In this document: one piece after another, positions 11,801 to 23,540 of the stretch
Layout of the letters: every line of letters begins with the position of its first letter
Numbering within the stretch: position 1 is the stretch's first letter
Source of the DNA: Acestrorhynchus altus
Taxonomy: Eukaryota; Chordata; Actinopteri; Characiformes; Acestrorhynchidae
DNA length: 64,000 bases
Assembly (NCBI GenBank): GCA_034509495.1
Contig: CM067514.1
Coordinates: forward strand, 3,544,847 to 3,608,846
Reading direction: 5' to 3'
Made by a program: the position numbers and the translations under genes
Notes under the pieces: generated by a model
The model's database searches: none
Told to the model about the DNA's origin: nothing
The model's input: the letters and a program-made list of their open reading frames with translations, nothing else

Positions 11801-12037
11801 ATTAGTATACTATTAAATCATGACATATTTCATATCACAAATGATGAGCTTAATTAGAGACTGCCCTGCAGTCCATAGCTCCACTATGACGTCACTGACG
11901 AGGTAAGGCGTCATTCCAGCTGTTCATCCACAGCAAACCAACACCTGTATCTTACCTGCGCCCCGCAGTGACGTCACTCCCCACCTTTCCACCGTCACAG
12001 CCAAAGAACGTGCGGCTAAAATGCGGAGTGACGTCAT
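8283..12037 (-). CDS. sirt3: NAD-dependent protein deacylase sirtuin-3, mitochondrial
   Basis: Six exons on the minus strand: 12037-11956, 11507-11372, 9965-9733, 9640-9540, 9388-9227 and 8513-8283 (945 nt, 314 residues). Exon 1 encodes an arginine-rich, acid-poor N-terminus (MTSLRILAARSLAV) that fits a mitochondrial presequence. The core has the NAD loop GAGISTPSGIPDFR, TQNIDGLER, catalytic His in EAHGTFA, the zinc site CTVC...CPHC, then PDIVFFGE, GTSLEVEPFASL and LLINRDLVGP. SIRT3 uses NAD to deacetylate mitochondrial metabolic enzymes. The exon 2 acceptor at 11507 is weak; I chose it because it alone keeps phase with both neighbours. The gene diverges from psmd13. SIRT5 is excluded by the GTSLEVEPFASL and LLINRDLVGP segments, which follow SIRT3. 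Confidence 0.92.
8648..8990 (+). mobile_element. Dispersed teleost retroposon, copy 1, with nested (TG)n and TGGA tail
   Basis: Runs from GGTGGCACGGTGGCACAGTG, through GTGGAGTTTGCATGTTCTCC and GTGGGTTTCCTCCAGGTACT, to AAGCGGTTCAGAAAATGG and a (TGGA)n tail. This is a very common fish dispersed repeat, probably derived from an RTE-type non-LTR element. An internal (TG)14 lies at 8818-8846. It sits in the last intron of sirt3. A second copy in the opposite orientation is at about 56170-56610. Confidence 0.75.
10480..10870 (+). mobile_element. Degraded LINE 3' fragment
   Basis: One frame reads LDKMVRWVRRVVRVELDSL then ADKLLCIMDDANQSITHRRH and stops. This resembles the tail of a fish non-LTR retrotransposon polymerase, comparable to the fragment at 2480-2740. 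It lies in sirt3 intron 2. Intact polymerase motifs are absent. Confidence 0.4.
10979..11226. mobile_element. MITE with 29-bp terminal inverted repeats
   Basis: The left end TTCTCAACCCTGGTCCTGGA continues into GGCACCCC (10981-11008), and 11196-11224 is its inverted copy (GGGGTGCCTCCAGGACCAGA and onward). The interior has GCACATTTTAG and TTAATGAGCTGATTAGTTCC. Related fragments lie at 20905-21010 and 49295-49485. It is a non-autonomous, hAT-like DNA transposon in sirt3 intron 2; the superfamily is inferred from terminal sequence only. Confidence 0.75.
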
Positions 12038-12120
12038 AATATCCCTCCAGCGACGCAGGTTCGGCCCGTATGACGTTATGAATGTTAACGAGTGTAAAGA
12101 GCTCAGACGTCACCATTTAA
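11880..12120. promoter_or_regulatory. sirt3 promoter/exon 1 region with clustered cAMP-response elements
   Basis: Perfect palindromic TGACGTCA sites lie at 11887-11894, 11969-11976 and 12029-12036. Near-matches are TGACGTTA at 12071-12078 and AGACGTCA at 12105-12112. CREB/ATF factors are known to bind TGACGTCA. The region is CpG-bearing amid AT-rich flanks. Two perfect sites are within sirt3 exon 1, one of them sharing bases with the start codon. The psmd13 start codon is about 1 kb away, on the other side of an AT-rich block. Confidence 0.65.
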
Positions 12121-12199
12121 TTCAGCCCGTTTCCAACTGTACACAAACACAGCGGCGGCGCGTGCACTGACGCGCAGGTTAAATACCGTAATACACCGA

Positions 12200-12955
12200 A
12201 TATAACCCCATCAATAAAGCCGGGAAAGATAACTCACTTATTCTTATTAATGTTATTAATATTAAAATTAATATGTATATTTAATTGTATAGTTTATACA
12301 CTATTAATATTTATAGTGTTGTTATAAATATAAATATTATTAATAAATTAATTCTTACAATTATTTAAAAATGTAGAATTTAACATTATTACTACATTAT
12401 TAATATTTCCAATAGTATTATAAGGTTTACTATTATAATATTATTAATTTAAATTTATTAATGAGCCATTCATTAAACAGATTATTTGGGCCAATTCTTA
12501 ACAATAATTTTTATGTATCTACAAGGACGAATTAGGTAAAGGTTTGGATCAACTGGTATTTCATCTTTAGTTACATTAAATTAATTCATATGTTGTATAT
12601 GATCCATATTATTAAATCATGAGCTGTGAATTAAATTATAAACAAAAACGTTTTTCATAATATTCTAATTTAAAAATAAGTACATGCTCCCTATAATTAT
12701 CAATAATTATATGACAGATTACAAACTGACATAGAAGAGTTAAAACGTTCAATCAGTTTAATAAATCATTCATCAATAATAAACCATTATTATTTAGGGA
12801 TTTGCGTTTTCTAATACTTTAGGTAAAAGTTTCAGCGTCAACTAAGTTAAATAAATTTATTTTATTTAAATATGATATATTATCGGTTAAATAAATTACA
12901 TACAAATATTATACAATGTTTGGTTGCTTTGAATTGATTTTATATTTTCCAGCTG
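12200..12955. other. AT-rich intergenic block between sirt3 and psmd13
   Basis: Almost entirely A and T with many TTAATAAT/AATATTATT motifs, and no gene, SINE or coding remnant. A comparable shorter block is at 11715-11840 inside sirt3 intron 1. The psmd13 5' UTR and promoter probably begin near 12955, where GC content recovers (ATGCGCCGGCACAGTGCGG). Confidence 0.6.
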
Positions 12956-13073
12956 GAGTGACTTTTATTATGTAATGCGCCGGCACAGTGCGGAAGTGTT
13001 GCAGTCTGCTCAGGAGGACAGTAGGACAGGTTTGTCTCTTCACCTCTTCTGATCAGCGCAGGACACTTTCAGG

Positions 13074-16000
13074 ATGAAGGATATACCTGCTTATCTGTCT
13101 CTCCAGCAGAGCAGCAGCTCCACACCTGAACGAGCAGCTGAGTGGCATCATCTGGAAGAGCTTTACAACAAAAAGTGGGTAAAGATGCTGCTCTGTTTAC
13201 AATCACCTCCATTAATGACAAACACCATAATAATAAACACAAACAATAATCACAAACACAATAATGATAAACACAAGCAATGATAACAAACACAATAATA
13301 ATAAACACATACAAATGTGTTCACCTGAACACCTGCAGTCATTTTCATTTTTACACTCCTGCCTCATATTTATTTACTGTTTTTATAAATAGTGTAAATA
13401 TTTATTTATTTATACTATTTATTTGTTTGTTTGTTTATTTATACTTTTGGGTTGTAGAGTTACTGGTTATACATAGAGTTACTGGTTATACATAGAGTTA
13501 CCACTTATAGGGTAACCGGTTATAGCTTTACCAGTTATACCAGTCCTGGTTATACAGTTACTGGTTATACATAGAGTTACTAGTTATAGGGTTACCTTTT
13601 ATAGGGTTACTGGTCATAGCTTTACCAGTTAGAGCATTACCGGTTATACAGTTCCTGGTTATAGAGTTACTGGTTAATATATTTCTATCTTTAACATTTT
13701 AGACTCTTTAGATGCTGCTTTTCACATCTTGTCACTTTATAACTATATTCCACTATTACACTGAGAATCATCCAGTTGCAGATTCTTGTTCTCCAAGTTC
13801 TTTGTTTTTTGCAGTAGTTAAGAATAATTTGTATATATTTTCCTTCGACCTTCAATGGAATTTGCTATAGTGAGAACTTTTATTAAATGTGTATTAAAAT
13901 ATATTTTAAAAGTCTCCCTTTTGAAAATACATTAAATTAAATGACTAAATAAGAAAGCTGCACATGTTTTTAATAATTATTAATTAATTGGTTTGAAACT
14001 TTGAAACTCTTTCTTTGAAATAATGAGAAATTAGTGGGATTTCATTGCATTTAACCAGTTTCATTACCAGTGGTTGGTGTGGTGCAACAGTCAGCCACCA
14101 CACCATGTGGGAGACTGGGATTCGATTCCCAGTCTGGGTGACTATGCTGTTCTGCACCATTAAGAGTCTTTCGGCAAGACTCCTAACACTACTCTGGCTC
14201 ACTTCTGTAAGCTTGTATCACTCTGGATAAGAGCGTCAGCCAAATGTAAATAAATGTAAATGTGAAGTTGTTTTTATTTCTTGTTCTGATAGTGAATATC
14301 TTCATTTTTATTTCTCAGATTGTGGCACCAGCTGACTCTGAAGCTGACAGACTTTGTCAAGGACCCTTATTTTGGAAGTGGCGACAGTCTAATACAGGTG
14401 AGTTTATTCCTGAAACCACAGTTTTCCCAAAGGTCACGCACTGAACTTCTAACTCAAACCTCACTTGTTTATTTTTTTTTTTTCAGCTCTATGAAAACTT
14501 CCTCAGTGATTTTGAGCACAGGTAAGATGATCGTGTCTTAAATACAGCTTCTAGAAAACATAGAATCCTCTATAATAAGTAAATTAGCCATTTGTCGTCC
14601 AAGTGGGCTCGTGTGGCGGTGGGTAATTCCAGGTGCGAAGAGTAAAAATCCACCACAGGAGTTTGTTCTGACTGGCTCTGCTGTGGTTTAGTCATTATAA
14701 GTGAAATGAAGGTGGAATAAGGGCTGTTTTTGTTCTACGAATAACCAAACCTAATATGAATGTGATGGAACTGGATTACCCACCTCTTATGGAATAAGAG
14801 TAAAAATCCTTGTTTATTTCAGTTCTGTAATCCTAATTTCCCAACACTTCTAGGATCAACCCCCTTTCTCTGGTGGAAATTGTTCTCTATGTTATCAGAC
14901 AGATCACAGGTAAGTGTGTATGCTGGTGAATATGTATATATTGTATTTTGATGACCTTTTAATAGAAGGGTGGGGTGTATATGGCATGAAAGGTGAAAAC
15001 CAGTATGAGAAAACCAGTTAAACAGGAGTTTTGTGAAGTAAATAGTGGAACAGAAAGTCGGGATTAAATATGCAGCAGATCAAATGAAACTATGGATCAC
15101 TTGAGAGGTGATTTGGTGGTAAGGGCACTGGGATATTGATCCCAATGTTGTGGGTGTGATGCCCACATTCTCAAAGCTGCCACTGTTGGACCCCCTCTAT
15201 TGTAGGGTTGCAGAAGCATGGCTGACCTTGTGCTCTGACCCCTGATTTACAAGCAGGGATATGCAATGAGCAGGTGTATAATGGGTTTAGGTCCAGTGGT
15301 TGTTTAATCCAACATTTAAAACCTGCTTCTAAAAGTGTATAGAGTTGTATAGAATATATAAAAACAATGGTATTTGTTAATGTGAGTCATTATGTTTAAA
15401 ACAGTCTGAACATTGGAAAAACTCGAGACTTGATTTGGACCCATGACTTGATTTGGACCCATGACTTGATTTTGACTTGTATTTTATGACTTGTAAACAT
15501 CTCTGATATCAACCAAGCTACGAGAGGTTCTAGATTTTGTACATTATGTACATTTGACCATATTGTAATATCACATCTGTTGTTCCGGTCACCATCTGTG
15601 TACGATTTCATTGTGAAAAATGGTGTGAGTGGGTGGTTTGGGGTGGAAATGGTTTGGTTCTTTCGGACGGACGAGACACTGCAGAGTAGTGATCAGATTA
15701 TGTCTCAGTTAAACATTATGGTTCTTTAAGGGTTCTTTAGTAAAGAAATGGTGTTATAGAGCGATGAACAGTAAAAGAACCCCTGCATGAATGAAGGGTT
15801 CTTTACATCATTCTTTAGATTGATGGAGAATGTGCTGTAGAGGGTTCTGTATAGAACCTTTTTAATAAGTGTTAATAAGGTTACTATTTACCTGACAATT
15901 AAACTCTTATTTATGAAAGAGACTTTTTGCGTTTAGGTGTGTTTTAAAGTGGTTTTAACTGTAGTGTTTGTTCCGTTAAAAGATATTTTAATTTATTTTT

Positions 16001-19000
16001 AAAAAGTTTACCCACGCTCGTTAGAAATCTTCCAATAATTGTAGCTTTAACAAAACTGAGTCTGCGCTCAATGCACTTCATTCTCTGGCAGAGCCGAATG
16101 ATGCGATCACGTTCCTTGAGAAGACTAAAGAAAAGGTAGGTGACCGAGCTTTTACACCTCGTACAGATCTGATGGCTTCTGACAGCATTCATAGTTCATA
16201 AATGACCTCGTGTAAACAGGTGAAGAGCAACGATGAGGCCGTCATTTTGTGCAAAACGGCCATCGGGAGTCTGAAGTTGAAGATCAGTGACCTCACTTCT
16301 ACGAAGGTAAATCATCATCATAAAAAACATAAACATGCACAGACACCCACTGTGCAATTTGTCCTCCACATCATATACACACACGTATACTGGTGAATTC
16401 ACACACTAGGGGGCAGTGAGCACACATGCACCGAGGGGTTGGTTGCACCAACCACAGCACCCAGGGAGATGCTGGGGAGTTTGGTACCTTGTTGAGAGGC
16501 ACTTCAGTCATGTCCTGCCAGTTCAGGGAATCAAACCGAACAACCTTCCAGTCACAAGAAATAGGAGGGGTATTAAAAAGAGACAGCATTGTTAAATAAA
16601 TTGATCGAAATGTTCAAACATTAATTAATACTTTGCATTAACGCTTAATATATCCAAGTAACAGCTGTGGGTACAGTATCTTTGTCCATTAGGGTTCATT
16701 AGGAAAGGCAGTGGGTCAGTATAGAACAAAGACTCATAGACCATTTGGATGCTTAAATGGTTTAAAAGAAGCGGTCATATTCAGTTTGATGATAAAGTAT
16801 CAGTATATTTAAATAATAAGCTTTTAAATACGATGCTTCTACCACATAATCTAAACACGACTACACTGTAGATCATACTTCATTTTTTGGAATTAAAATG
16901 TACACAGGTAACCTGCGTAAAAGATACGATATTATGATGACTGATTTTTTTTCTTGTTCAAAATATATCTCGATATATCAATATTTACGATATATTGCCC
17001 AACCCTAGACACGTTTTCTTATTCTTCTCATTGGTGGAAAACCTTGTGTAGATTGCTCTCTACAGCACAAAAAATAGTTCCACTATTGTTCCACTAAATT
17101 AAATAATCCCCTTTTGTACTGTTAGAACCAGTTTTGCTTCCTTCTTATTAACAAGACCCCCTGAACCGCTTGGATAATTGCTGAGCTTGCTGTGTAAATG
17201 ACATCCTCATATTGCTCTAGTTAGTGACTGATTCAGAGATATATCTGCATTACAGAAACTGATCGAAGAGATTGAAGAGATGCTGAATAACTTGCCGGGT
17301 GTGACCTCAGTCCACGGGCGCTTCTATGATCTGTCTAGCAAGTACTACCGTTTTGTGGGGAACCATGCGATGTACTACAGGGATGCCCTTCGCTATCTCG
17401 GCTGTGTAGATTTGAAAGATTTGTCTGGTATGTAATGGAATTAAATTTCTAATGCATTTTTTGAGCATTTTCATCTTAGTATGAAATTCATTTCTCTCCC
17501 GTTAGCTTTAAATCAGTGTAAAATTCACTCCTCGTTCTATTGCCTGGTCTGTCCAAGTGCTTCAGTCTACTTTGTTTTCCTGTTGTTAGAAACTGAGAAG
17601 CAGGAGAGAGCATTCACACTGGGGCTTGCAGGACTACTGGGAGAAGGAGTTTACAATTTTGGAGAACTGGTGAGTCTCTTGGGTCTCTCAACCTCCTTCT
17701 ATTCCCCAGAGGATGATCATTATCACTGCCTTTTGTTGTTTCAGTGCATGATGAAGGCCTGTTTCTTTACCTGTTTCTGTTTATTTGTCAGCTCATGCAT
17801 CCTGTTTTGGAGTCTTTGAGAAACACAGACAAGCAGTGGCTAATAGATACCCTGTATGCCTTCAACAGCGGCAATGTTGTCAAGTTCCAGGAGTTGAAAT
17901 CAGCGTGGGGGCAGCAGGTAAACCTTGAAGTCTTAGGGTTTATAGGTCTTTCAGGTTTAAAGTGGCCACTGCATACATAACAGCATGATGTAGTTATGTA
18001 TGTAATACGCCCTGCAGAGGATTAAATGACATGGGTGAATCATGGGCCTGTACCTGACCTACAATAATGAGCTAATAATTGGTCCATGATGCAGCAAAGC
18101 AATCAGAAGTGAGATTTGTCAACATGCTTGCAACCTACAGTAAAGAACATCGTTATTGGTTAGAACACGTTTTCTTATCGCAGGCTTTTACTGGCTGGCA
18201 AAATTAATTTGTGCTAATGAGTTTTATTCTAATCACTTCTAAACACCAAATAATCAAACACACAACTAAGAGTGTCTGTCAGCACTTTGAAAGTTTGTAA
18301 GTTCTCCTGGCCTTTATGACTGCCTCAGGATGCGGTGTGCCCTGTTCGGTGATTCTTCGATGGCATTGCATATGCACTATTGCTCATATGATCAGTATTT
18401 ATTGATCTACTCATACAGAAGTGGTGTCTCTCAGTGCGGCGTCAGGTTTAACGCAACATGCCAGACATCTCTGCATGGAGGTGTAGAGGTTCCTAATGGT
18501 GTCCTGTGATGATCCATCCCATGCAGCTTGAATGTTCTCACTCAGTTCTGCAGATGGTGTGGTAGGGGTGGAGTGTTGAAAGATCGTCCAATAGCATCCC
18601 ACACATTTTCAATCAGGGATAGGTCTGGAGATGTGACTGGCCATGGCATAGTATCTGTGTCTTCAAGACGAGATCTTGAGACGGCAGCAGTGTGTGGACG
18701 AGCGTCGTCCTGTTGGAATAGAGTACCGGAGTGTGTGTTCAGAAAAGGTAGAACCACTGGTTGCAGGACCTCATTAATGTAAGTGTCTGTAATGAAGACC
18801 AAAGGTGATCTGGCATCGTACAACATTGCACCCACAGCGTGAGACCAGACCGTTGACCACGGTGCATCCAGACATGGAATTGTTGGTTGTCTCCACCAAG
18901 ACAAAAGCTGGCCTCCTCACTGCTATTCTGAATGACTCCATCACAGTCTGGCACTTAGCTGATTCCTTCTGGGTGCAGCTATTTTTGACATTGGGTGTAG

Positions 19001-20448
19001 AATTTAAGTCTCAGAGAGGTGCTGCTGTAACATACGTTTTTTGTTTCTGTGCATTGCAGCCAGATCTTGCGACCCACGAACCCAAACTGATGCAGAAGAT
19101 TCAGCTCCTGTGTGTGATGGAGGTGATTCTAAGTGTTTGTCTTTTTGATTTCGTTCTCTGATTTCATTTCCTCAGTGTGGATAATGCAATGTTTCTTCCT
19201 TCTAGATGACGTTTACTCGTCCCACCAATAACAGACAGCTGACATTTCAAGAAATAGCAGAGAGCTCCCAAATCCAAACGAATGAGGTGATCAGTGCTAA
19301 CATCTCCAATGGCTCAAACAGCACTGAGGAATATTTTACCTCCATCACGTTAATCTCAGCCCAGAACCTGCTTCAGGGCATGCATTTGTAACTGGTGATC
19401 ACGTTCTGCTGTTTTAACGTTTTATCCACTTGTTCAGGTGGAGCTGCTGGTGATGAAGGCCCTCTCTGTCGGGTTGATAAAAGGCAGCATCGATGAAGTG
19501 GATCAGACAGTTCTGATGACATGGGTTCAACCAAGAGTGCTGGATTTACACCAGGTAAAACTTGAACCATTTAACCTTTAACCTTTTAAAGTGTACAGAA
19601 CTGAGCGAATAATTCTCTTTATGACATAAACAGTTGGTCCAAGTCCCCTCTTAGAAATGTTTAAGGGGGGAAGAGAAAAACAAAGAAGGTAAATAACAAT
19701 AAACAAACTGTCCTCCTCCTCTTTCTTTCCCTTCCCTCCTCCCCTCTGTTATGCCCATCACTTCTGCTTCTATTTTGCCCTTTTTATGATCTTTTTTCCC
19801 CTTAAAAATAGAACTATTTACAGTGTTTGGCCTCTTTTGCACTGTAGCACCAAATGGTATAAGGCTGTGATTAACATTGGCACTAATAACACCCCCGCAG
19901 TCTTTGGTCATGTATAGTAAGCATCATAGAGAACCTCAAATCTGAAGTCAAGAAGGATTTCTGACTTTCACTGCACTGACTGTGACAACCCACATAAATA
20001 AAAAATAAGCTGTGCCCTCAGCAAGGTGAGGGAATGACTTGGTAAGATCTCCTTCCTGTACGGTTGCCCCCTGTTCGGTTTTCATCTGGACAGTCGGCTT
20101 TGTCCATAGTGTCAATTTTGAATGTTATTCCTCTGTTTCTGCCCAACGCTCTGGGCACTGCATAATGTCCCAAAGTTTGTGGACACCCCACATTAAATGC
20201 ATTCAGCTACTTGAAGTAGCACCCATTGCTGACATAGATGAGCAAACGCACACACAGCTTGTCTAGACCCTGTAGAGAAGTACTGCCGATTGAATTTTCT
20301 TTCCTGCTAAAATGTTGGTATTAAATCACCGAACTGTGTTTGTTTTGCTCAGATTAAGGGCATGAACGATCGCCTGGAGCTGTGGTGTAAAGATGTGAAG
20401 AACATGGCAGTGTTGGTGGAGCATCAAGCCCAAGACATCCTCACTTAA
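13074..20448 (+). CDS. psmd13: 26S proteasome non-ATPase regulatory subunit 13 (Rpn9)
   Basis: Thirteen exons: 13074-13174, 14319-14397, 14487-14521, 14854-14909, 16092-16135, 16220-16306, 17256-17427, 17590-17669, 17792-17917, 19060-19122, 19206-19286, 19438-19554 and 20353-20448. They total 1137 nt and encode 378 residues (human PSMD13 is 376). All junctions are GT/AG and in phase. Diagnostic segments are MKDIPAYL, EELYNKKLWHQLTL, EMLNNLPGVTSVHGRFYD, RAFTLGLAGLLGEGVYNFGE, SLRNTDKQWLIDTLYAFNSG, MTFTRPTNNRQLTFQEIA, MTWVQPRVLDLHQIKGM and the C-terminus EHQAQDILT. The C-terminal half is the PCI domain that holds the subunit in the proteasome lid. It is a structural subunit with no enzymatic site. 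Introns carry SINEs and a family-A transposon. No canonical AATAAA follows the stop closely. Confidence 0.96.
13200..13315. repeat. Degenerate AATAATAAACAC repeat
   Basis: Repeats of AATAATAAACACAA and AATGATAAACACAAG in the first psmd13 intron. The periodicity of roughly 12-15 bp is imperfect. Low-complexity and non-coding. Confidence 0.7.
13450..13680. repeat. Minisatellite of GAGTTACTGGTTATA units
   Basis: About a dozen diverged tandem units of TTACTGGTTATA with connecting GAG, GGG or CAT bases, so unit length varies from 15 to 21 bp. It lies in psmd13 intron 1. Confidence 0.85.
14078..14265 (+). mobile_element. tRNA-derived SINE
   Basis: The B-box-like GGGATTCGATTCCC in the head, the conserved tail TCACTCTGGATAAGAGCGTC and a short (TGTAAA)n terminus identify a teleost tRNA-derived SINE with a LINE-type 3' tail. 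It lies in psmd13 intron 1, 55 bases before exon 2. Confidence 0.8.
15105..15300 (+). mobile_element. tRNA-derived SINE (degraded)
   Basis: The head GAGGTGATTTGGTGGTAAGG with GTGGGTGTGATGCCCACA resembles A and B boxes of fish SINEs. It is followed by the typical GCTGCCACTGTTGGACCCCC body. The tail has decayed. It sits in psmd13 intron 4. Confidence 0.6.
15715..15875. repeat. GGTTCTTT/AAGAACC dispersed repeat, copy 1
   Basis: The segment contains GGGTTCTTTAGTAAAG, AAAAGAACCCCTGCATG and GGGTTCTGTATAGAACC, a pattern rich in inverted GGTTCT motifs. Similar copies are at 24288-24388 and 30658-30778. It is probably a short non-autonomous transposon family; class uncertain. Confidence 0.45.
16400..16565. 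mobile_element. Dispersed repeat (family CAGTTCAGGGAATCAAACC), copy 1
   Basis: The 3' part GTCCTGCCAGTTCAGGGAAT continues AACCTTCCAGTCACAAG and matches 44640-44700. The 5' part (GGGGGCAGTGAGCACACATG) resembles the reverse complement of the repeat at 63035-63185. B-box-like GGGAATCAAACC suggests a tRNA-derived SINE read from the opposite strand. In psmd13 intron 6. Confidence 0.5.
18405..18985 (-). mobile_element. Tc1-like transposon family A, copy 1
   Basis: On the minus strand the 3' half of a DDE transposase is readable: FQQDDARPHTAAVS (second catalytic Asp) and SPDLSLIENVWDAIGR (catalytic Glu). The right terminus near 18964-18980 reads CCTTCTGGGTGCAGCT, matching the termini of other copies. 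The 5' half of the transposase is mostly deleted and frames are broken. It lies in psmd13 intron 9 in antisense orientation. Confidence 0.85.
20160..20292. mobile_element. Fragment of the TTTGTGGACACC non-autonomous DNA transposon
   Basis: Contains AAAGTTTGTGGACACCCC, then CATTGCTGACATAGATGAGC, and CCTGTAGAGAAGTACTGCC. It matches the start of the better-preserved copy at 59160-59548 and a part at 57880-57960. It sits in the last intron of psmd13. Confidence 0.6.
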
Positions 20449-22320
20449 GGCCGCTTCTTCTCCACACTCAACACCATTCCATCCCCATCTCTGTTTGGCT
20501 TTTCTGATATTTCACTTGAAGGCTCCTGTTTACATGTGCTTTGTGGAATTACCCTTTGTTTTGTAAGAACAGCAGGTGTATGTGATATCCGTGCTCTTTT
20601 GTCTTTGTTATTGTTCTGTGGTTTCTATAAAAGTGTAAAAAGATCAAATGAGTTGCCTGAATATAATATAATATGATATAATATAAAGTGTCCTCTATTT
20701 TTATTTATGTCTATTTTGTGTCTAGTTTGGTCAAAAGGTATATTTACATTGAAAACTAGGGTCAGTATCTATCTTACTCTGAAACCTGTAATGAAAACAA
20801 TGAAAATCAGATGACAGAACACATTTGCAACTGCATTTATATTCAGCTGCTTAAATGTGCTGCCCTGAGGCCTCAAAACAGAGGATTGATGGGTATTTTG
20901 TTTTTGTTGCTCTGCATGTTTTAGAGCTTACCCTACTCCCCACACACCTGATTCAACTAATCAGCTCATTAACAAGCCCTTCAGAGTTGAGCTGCATGGT
21001 TCAGTGAAGAGGCAGAGTGACGGCGGCGCTGTTTTAAGGTGGAATTTCATTCTTGTGCCGTGAGATGAGCGCACAGCAAAGCTTCTATTAAAGACATAGT
21101 CAGATCCACTGAACACAAACTGCTATAATAATAAAAACACCACCAGAGTCATGGGCTGATCTTTCTGCCAATCATTGTTCGATCTGACACACCATCACAG
21201 TTCTGATTGGCTGCATCTTGTAATTTGTCGAGCATTTCTAACACGATTAACTGCATTATTGAATAATTGTACACTGAATATAACACGAGTAAAGGCTTAT
21301 TTTGTTGCATTTCTTCAGTCTAAAGAAAAAAATGGTTAGATGTTTAAATTTGTTTTAACTTATTTGTGTTTAATATATAAAAGTCTTAAAGTATAAAAGT
21401 CTATTGGACATTGAACAGCAATGGAAGCCTGTAAGAGGGTCATCAGTGAATGAGGATGAATGGAGATAAATAGCTCATTAACAAGCCCTTCAGGGTTTGG
21501 AAACACTGAATTATATGACTCTAGTTGGTATGAAAAATGAAGAAATAAAAGCTAAATGCTGCTGCTAATGTTCACTGATACCGAAATGATTTGCATTGAG
21601 TGCTGATGTGTGTGATGAGCTTTGTGTAACTGTTTAAAAGGCTACACATTTGACGTCATCCAATAGAGCTAGATTATTGACTTTATCCATATTTGCCAAT
21701 GTCGACTTGCACTTTGTTGTGTACCAGGATGACAGTCATATTTCAGGATGTGCATATATTCAGCTGAGTGAACACCTAGATTCCAGGATGTTGTACATTA
21801 TTTGCAGGAGTCGCTGTTAAAACGGGAGAGTCCCGCATCTTTCAGGAGAAGTGAGACGTCTGTTGTGAAACTGCTGAGCTGGCTTAACAGGAGCCATAAA
21901 AGTGTGTAGTGAGAGTGTGTAACTTGTCTTGCTTGGCTGGCTGTAATTGTGTGATGTCTGTGCCGGTCACAGGTACAAACTTCGTAAACCTGAAATAATA
22001 TTTAAATAGATCAGCATTAACTGAGGACTAAGTAATGTTGGAAGAGCTGCACTTGCAGGCCTGTAGATGCAGCTGCAAAATGAAGATATCAGTATCACGT
22101 TTCAGTACAGTATTGTCTTGAATACAGCAAAATAATTCAAATATCTACTTATTCAAAATAATGATGTGTTCTCAATGTGGAAATAATGTGTACATGCTTT
22201 CACAATAAAGCTGATTATGGATGATTAGATAAATTGCCTAAGATGACCTCACTGTTGCTTGTTTTTGACTCATCAACCTCTAGTGATGTCAATGAATCAT
22301 AAGTTTTCCGGACAAAATAG
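20449..22320. other. psmd13 3' flank, mostly non-coding
   Basis: The psmd13 3' UTR starts here. Bases 20905-21010 and 21470-21510 are fragments of the CACACCTGATTCAACTAATC repeat related to the MITE at 10979-11226. The remainder, including an AATATAATATAATATGATAT stretch at 20660-20690, shows no coding signal. Confidence 0.5.
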
Positions 22321-22324
22321 TCAC

Positions 22325-22860
22325 TTTGCATGTTTAAGGTTGTAGTGATTTCAGGCTCCTGCAAATGGCATTGCACAAATACCTGTGGGTGTGCAATACG
22401 GTTGATAGATTGAGAAGAGGCAGTACAGTGTAATGAATAACCCCCTCACAGCTCTGACCTGTCAAGGCATGAACTCCACAAGACCTCGTCTGGCACCAAG
22501 ACGTTACTGCAGATCTTGGCGTCCTGTAAGTTGTGATGTGGGACCTCAAAGGGCATCAGAGACCTTAGGTTCCCATGACCCTGATGGTTCAACGGTTGTT
22601 GAACCTCTCTTGGTATGTACCGACCGCTGCATACTAGGAACACCCAGTCTTATATTTTGTTCTGACCCAGTTGTCTAGAACATCACAGTCTGATTCCGGT
22701 CGAAGTATCTCAGATTCTTATGCTTGTCCATTTTTTCTTGCTTCAATACATCAACATCTAGAACTGACGGTGCACTTGCTGTGTAGAACCCGGTCTTTGA
22801 CAGCTGCCGCTTACAGGGTAATCTCCTGTCAGTGGTTTTAAAGTTATGGCTGATCATGTT
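22325..22860. mobile_element. Dispersed repeat of unknown class, copy 2 of family TTCAGGCTCCTGCA
   Basis: The start matches 6622-6730. The interior has TCTGACCCAGTTGTCTAGAA, and 54790-54850 carries a reverse-complement match to this part (TTCTAGACAACCGGGTCAGA). The end, TTAAAGTTATGGCTGATCA, resembles termini of Tc1/mariner-like non-autonomous elements. No readable transposase. Confidence 0.5.
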
Positions 22861-23540
22861 TAACTTCCTTTAGATCCAATAGTGTAACGTGATGTTGAGC
22901 AAGAAACTTTCGGAAACGTATGTGCAAGACATTACTGATAATTGGGATGTCAACATATACGGTGTTGAATTTAATGGTACACTGTAATTATACCATGTAT
23001 CATTTATACTGTATAGAAATGTTACTGTATATAACTGTATATAACTTGTGGGTAGTGTGCTGGTTTGGGGTTATTCCATTAATCTCTGGATGGGGTGTTC
23101 AATGGGGATGCTAGTAAGCTGCCCCTGCCCCAAAAATTCTGCATTTCTATACCCTTTTAAAAAAGGGTTGATCACTCATTTGAAGAACATTAGCTCGAGT
23201 GAAGCTCCTGCCGTTTTCAATGTAATTGAACGACTACCTCAGACCTCAACATCATTAAATATGTTGCTTGGCTTGGACGACTTCTAAGACTGCACTTTGG
23301 AGGTATAGAATCATCTTTTACAGAAGAACTCATCAAGAGTCTGTTGAAAAGACTGGAAGCTGTAATAAAGGTAAAGCATTAAACATCTGATATTGGCTTG
23401 GTTTCCTGGATGAGGATTAAGACTATTCCTTGGAGGTTCTCCACTGTAAGGAACATACATGTATAGTCCAAAACTAAACTGTGGTAATTTTTCTGACTGT
23501 GAAAGATAATGTGCATTCTTTAAAAAGTTCAAGCTATGCT
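22861..23540. other. Non-coding, nothing recognised
   Basis: AT-rich sequence with short open frames lacking homology or splice context. Possible old transposon debris between 23110 and 23300. Confidence 0.35.
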
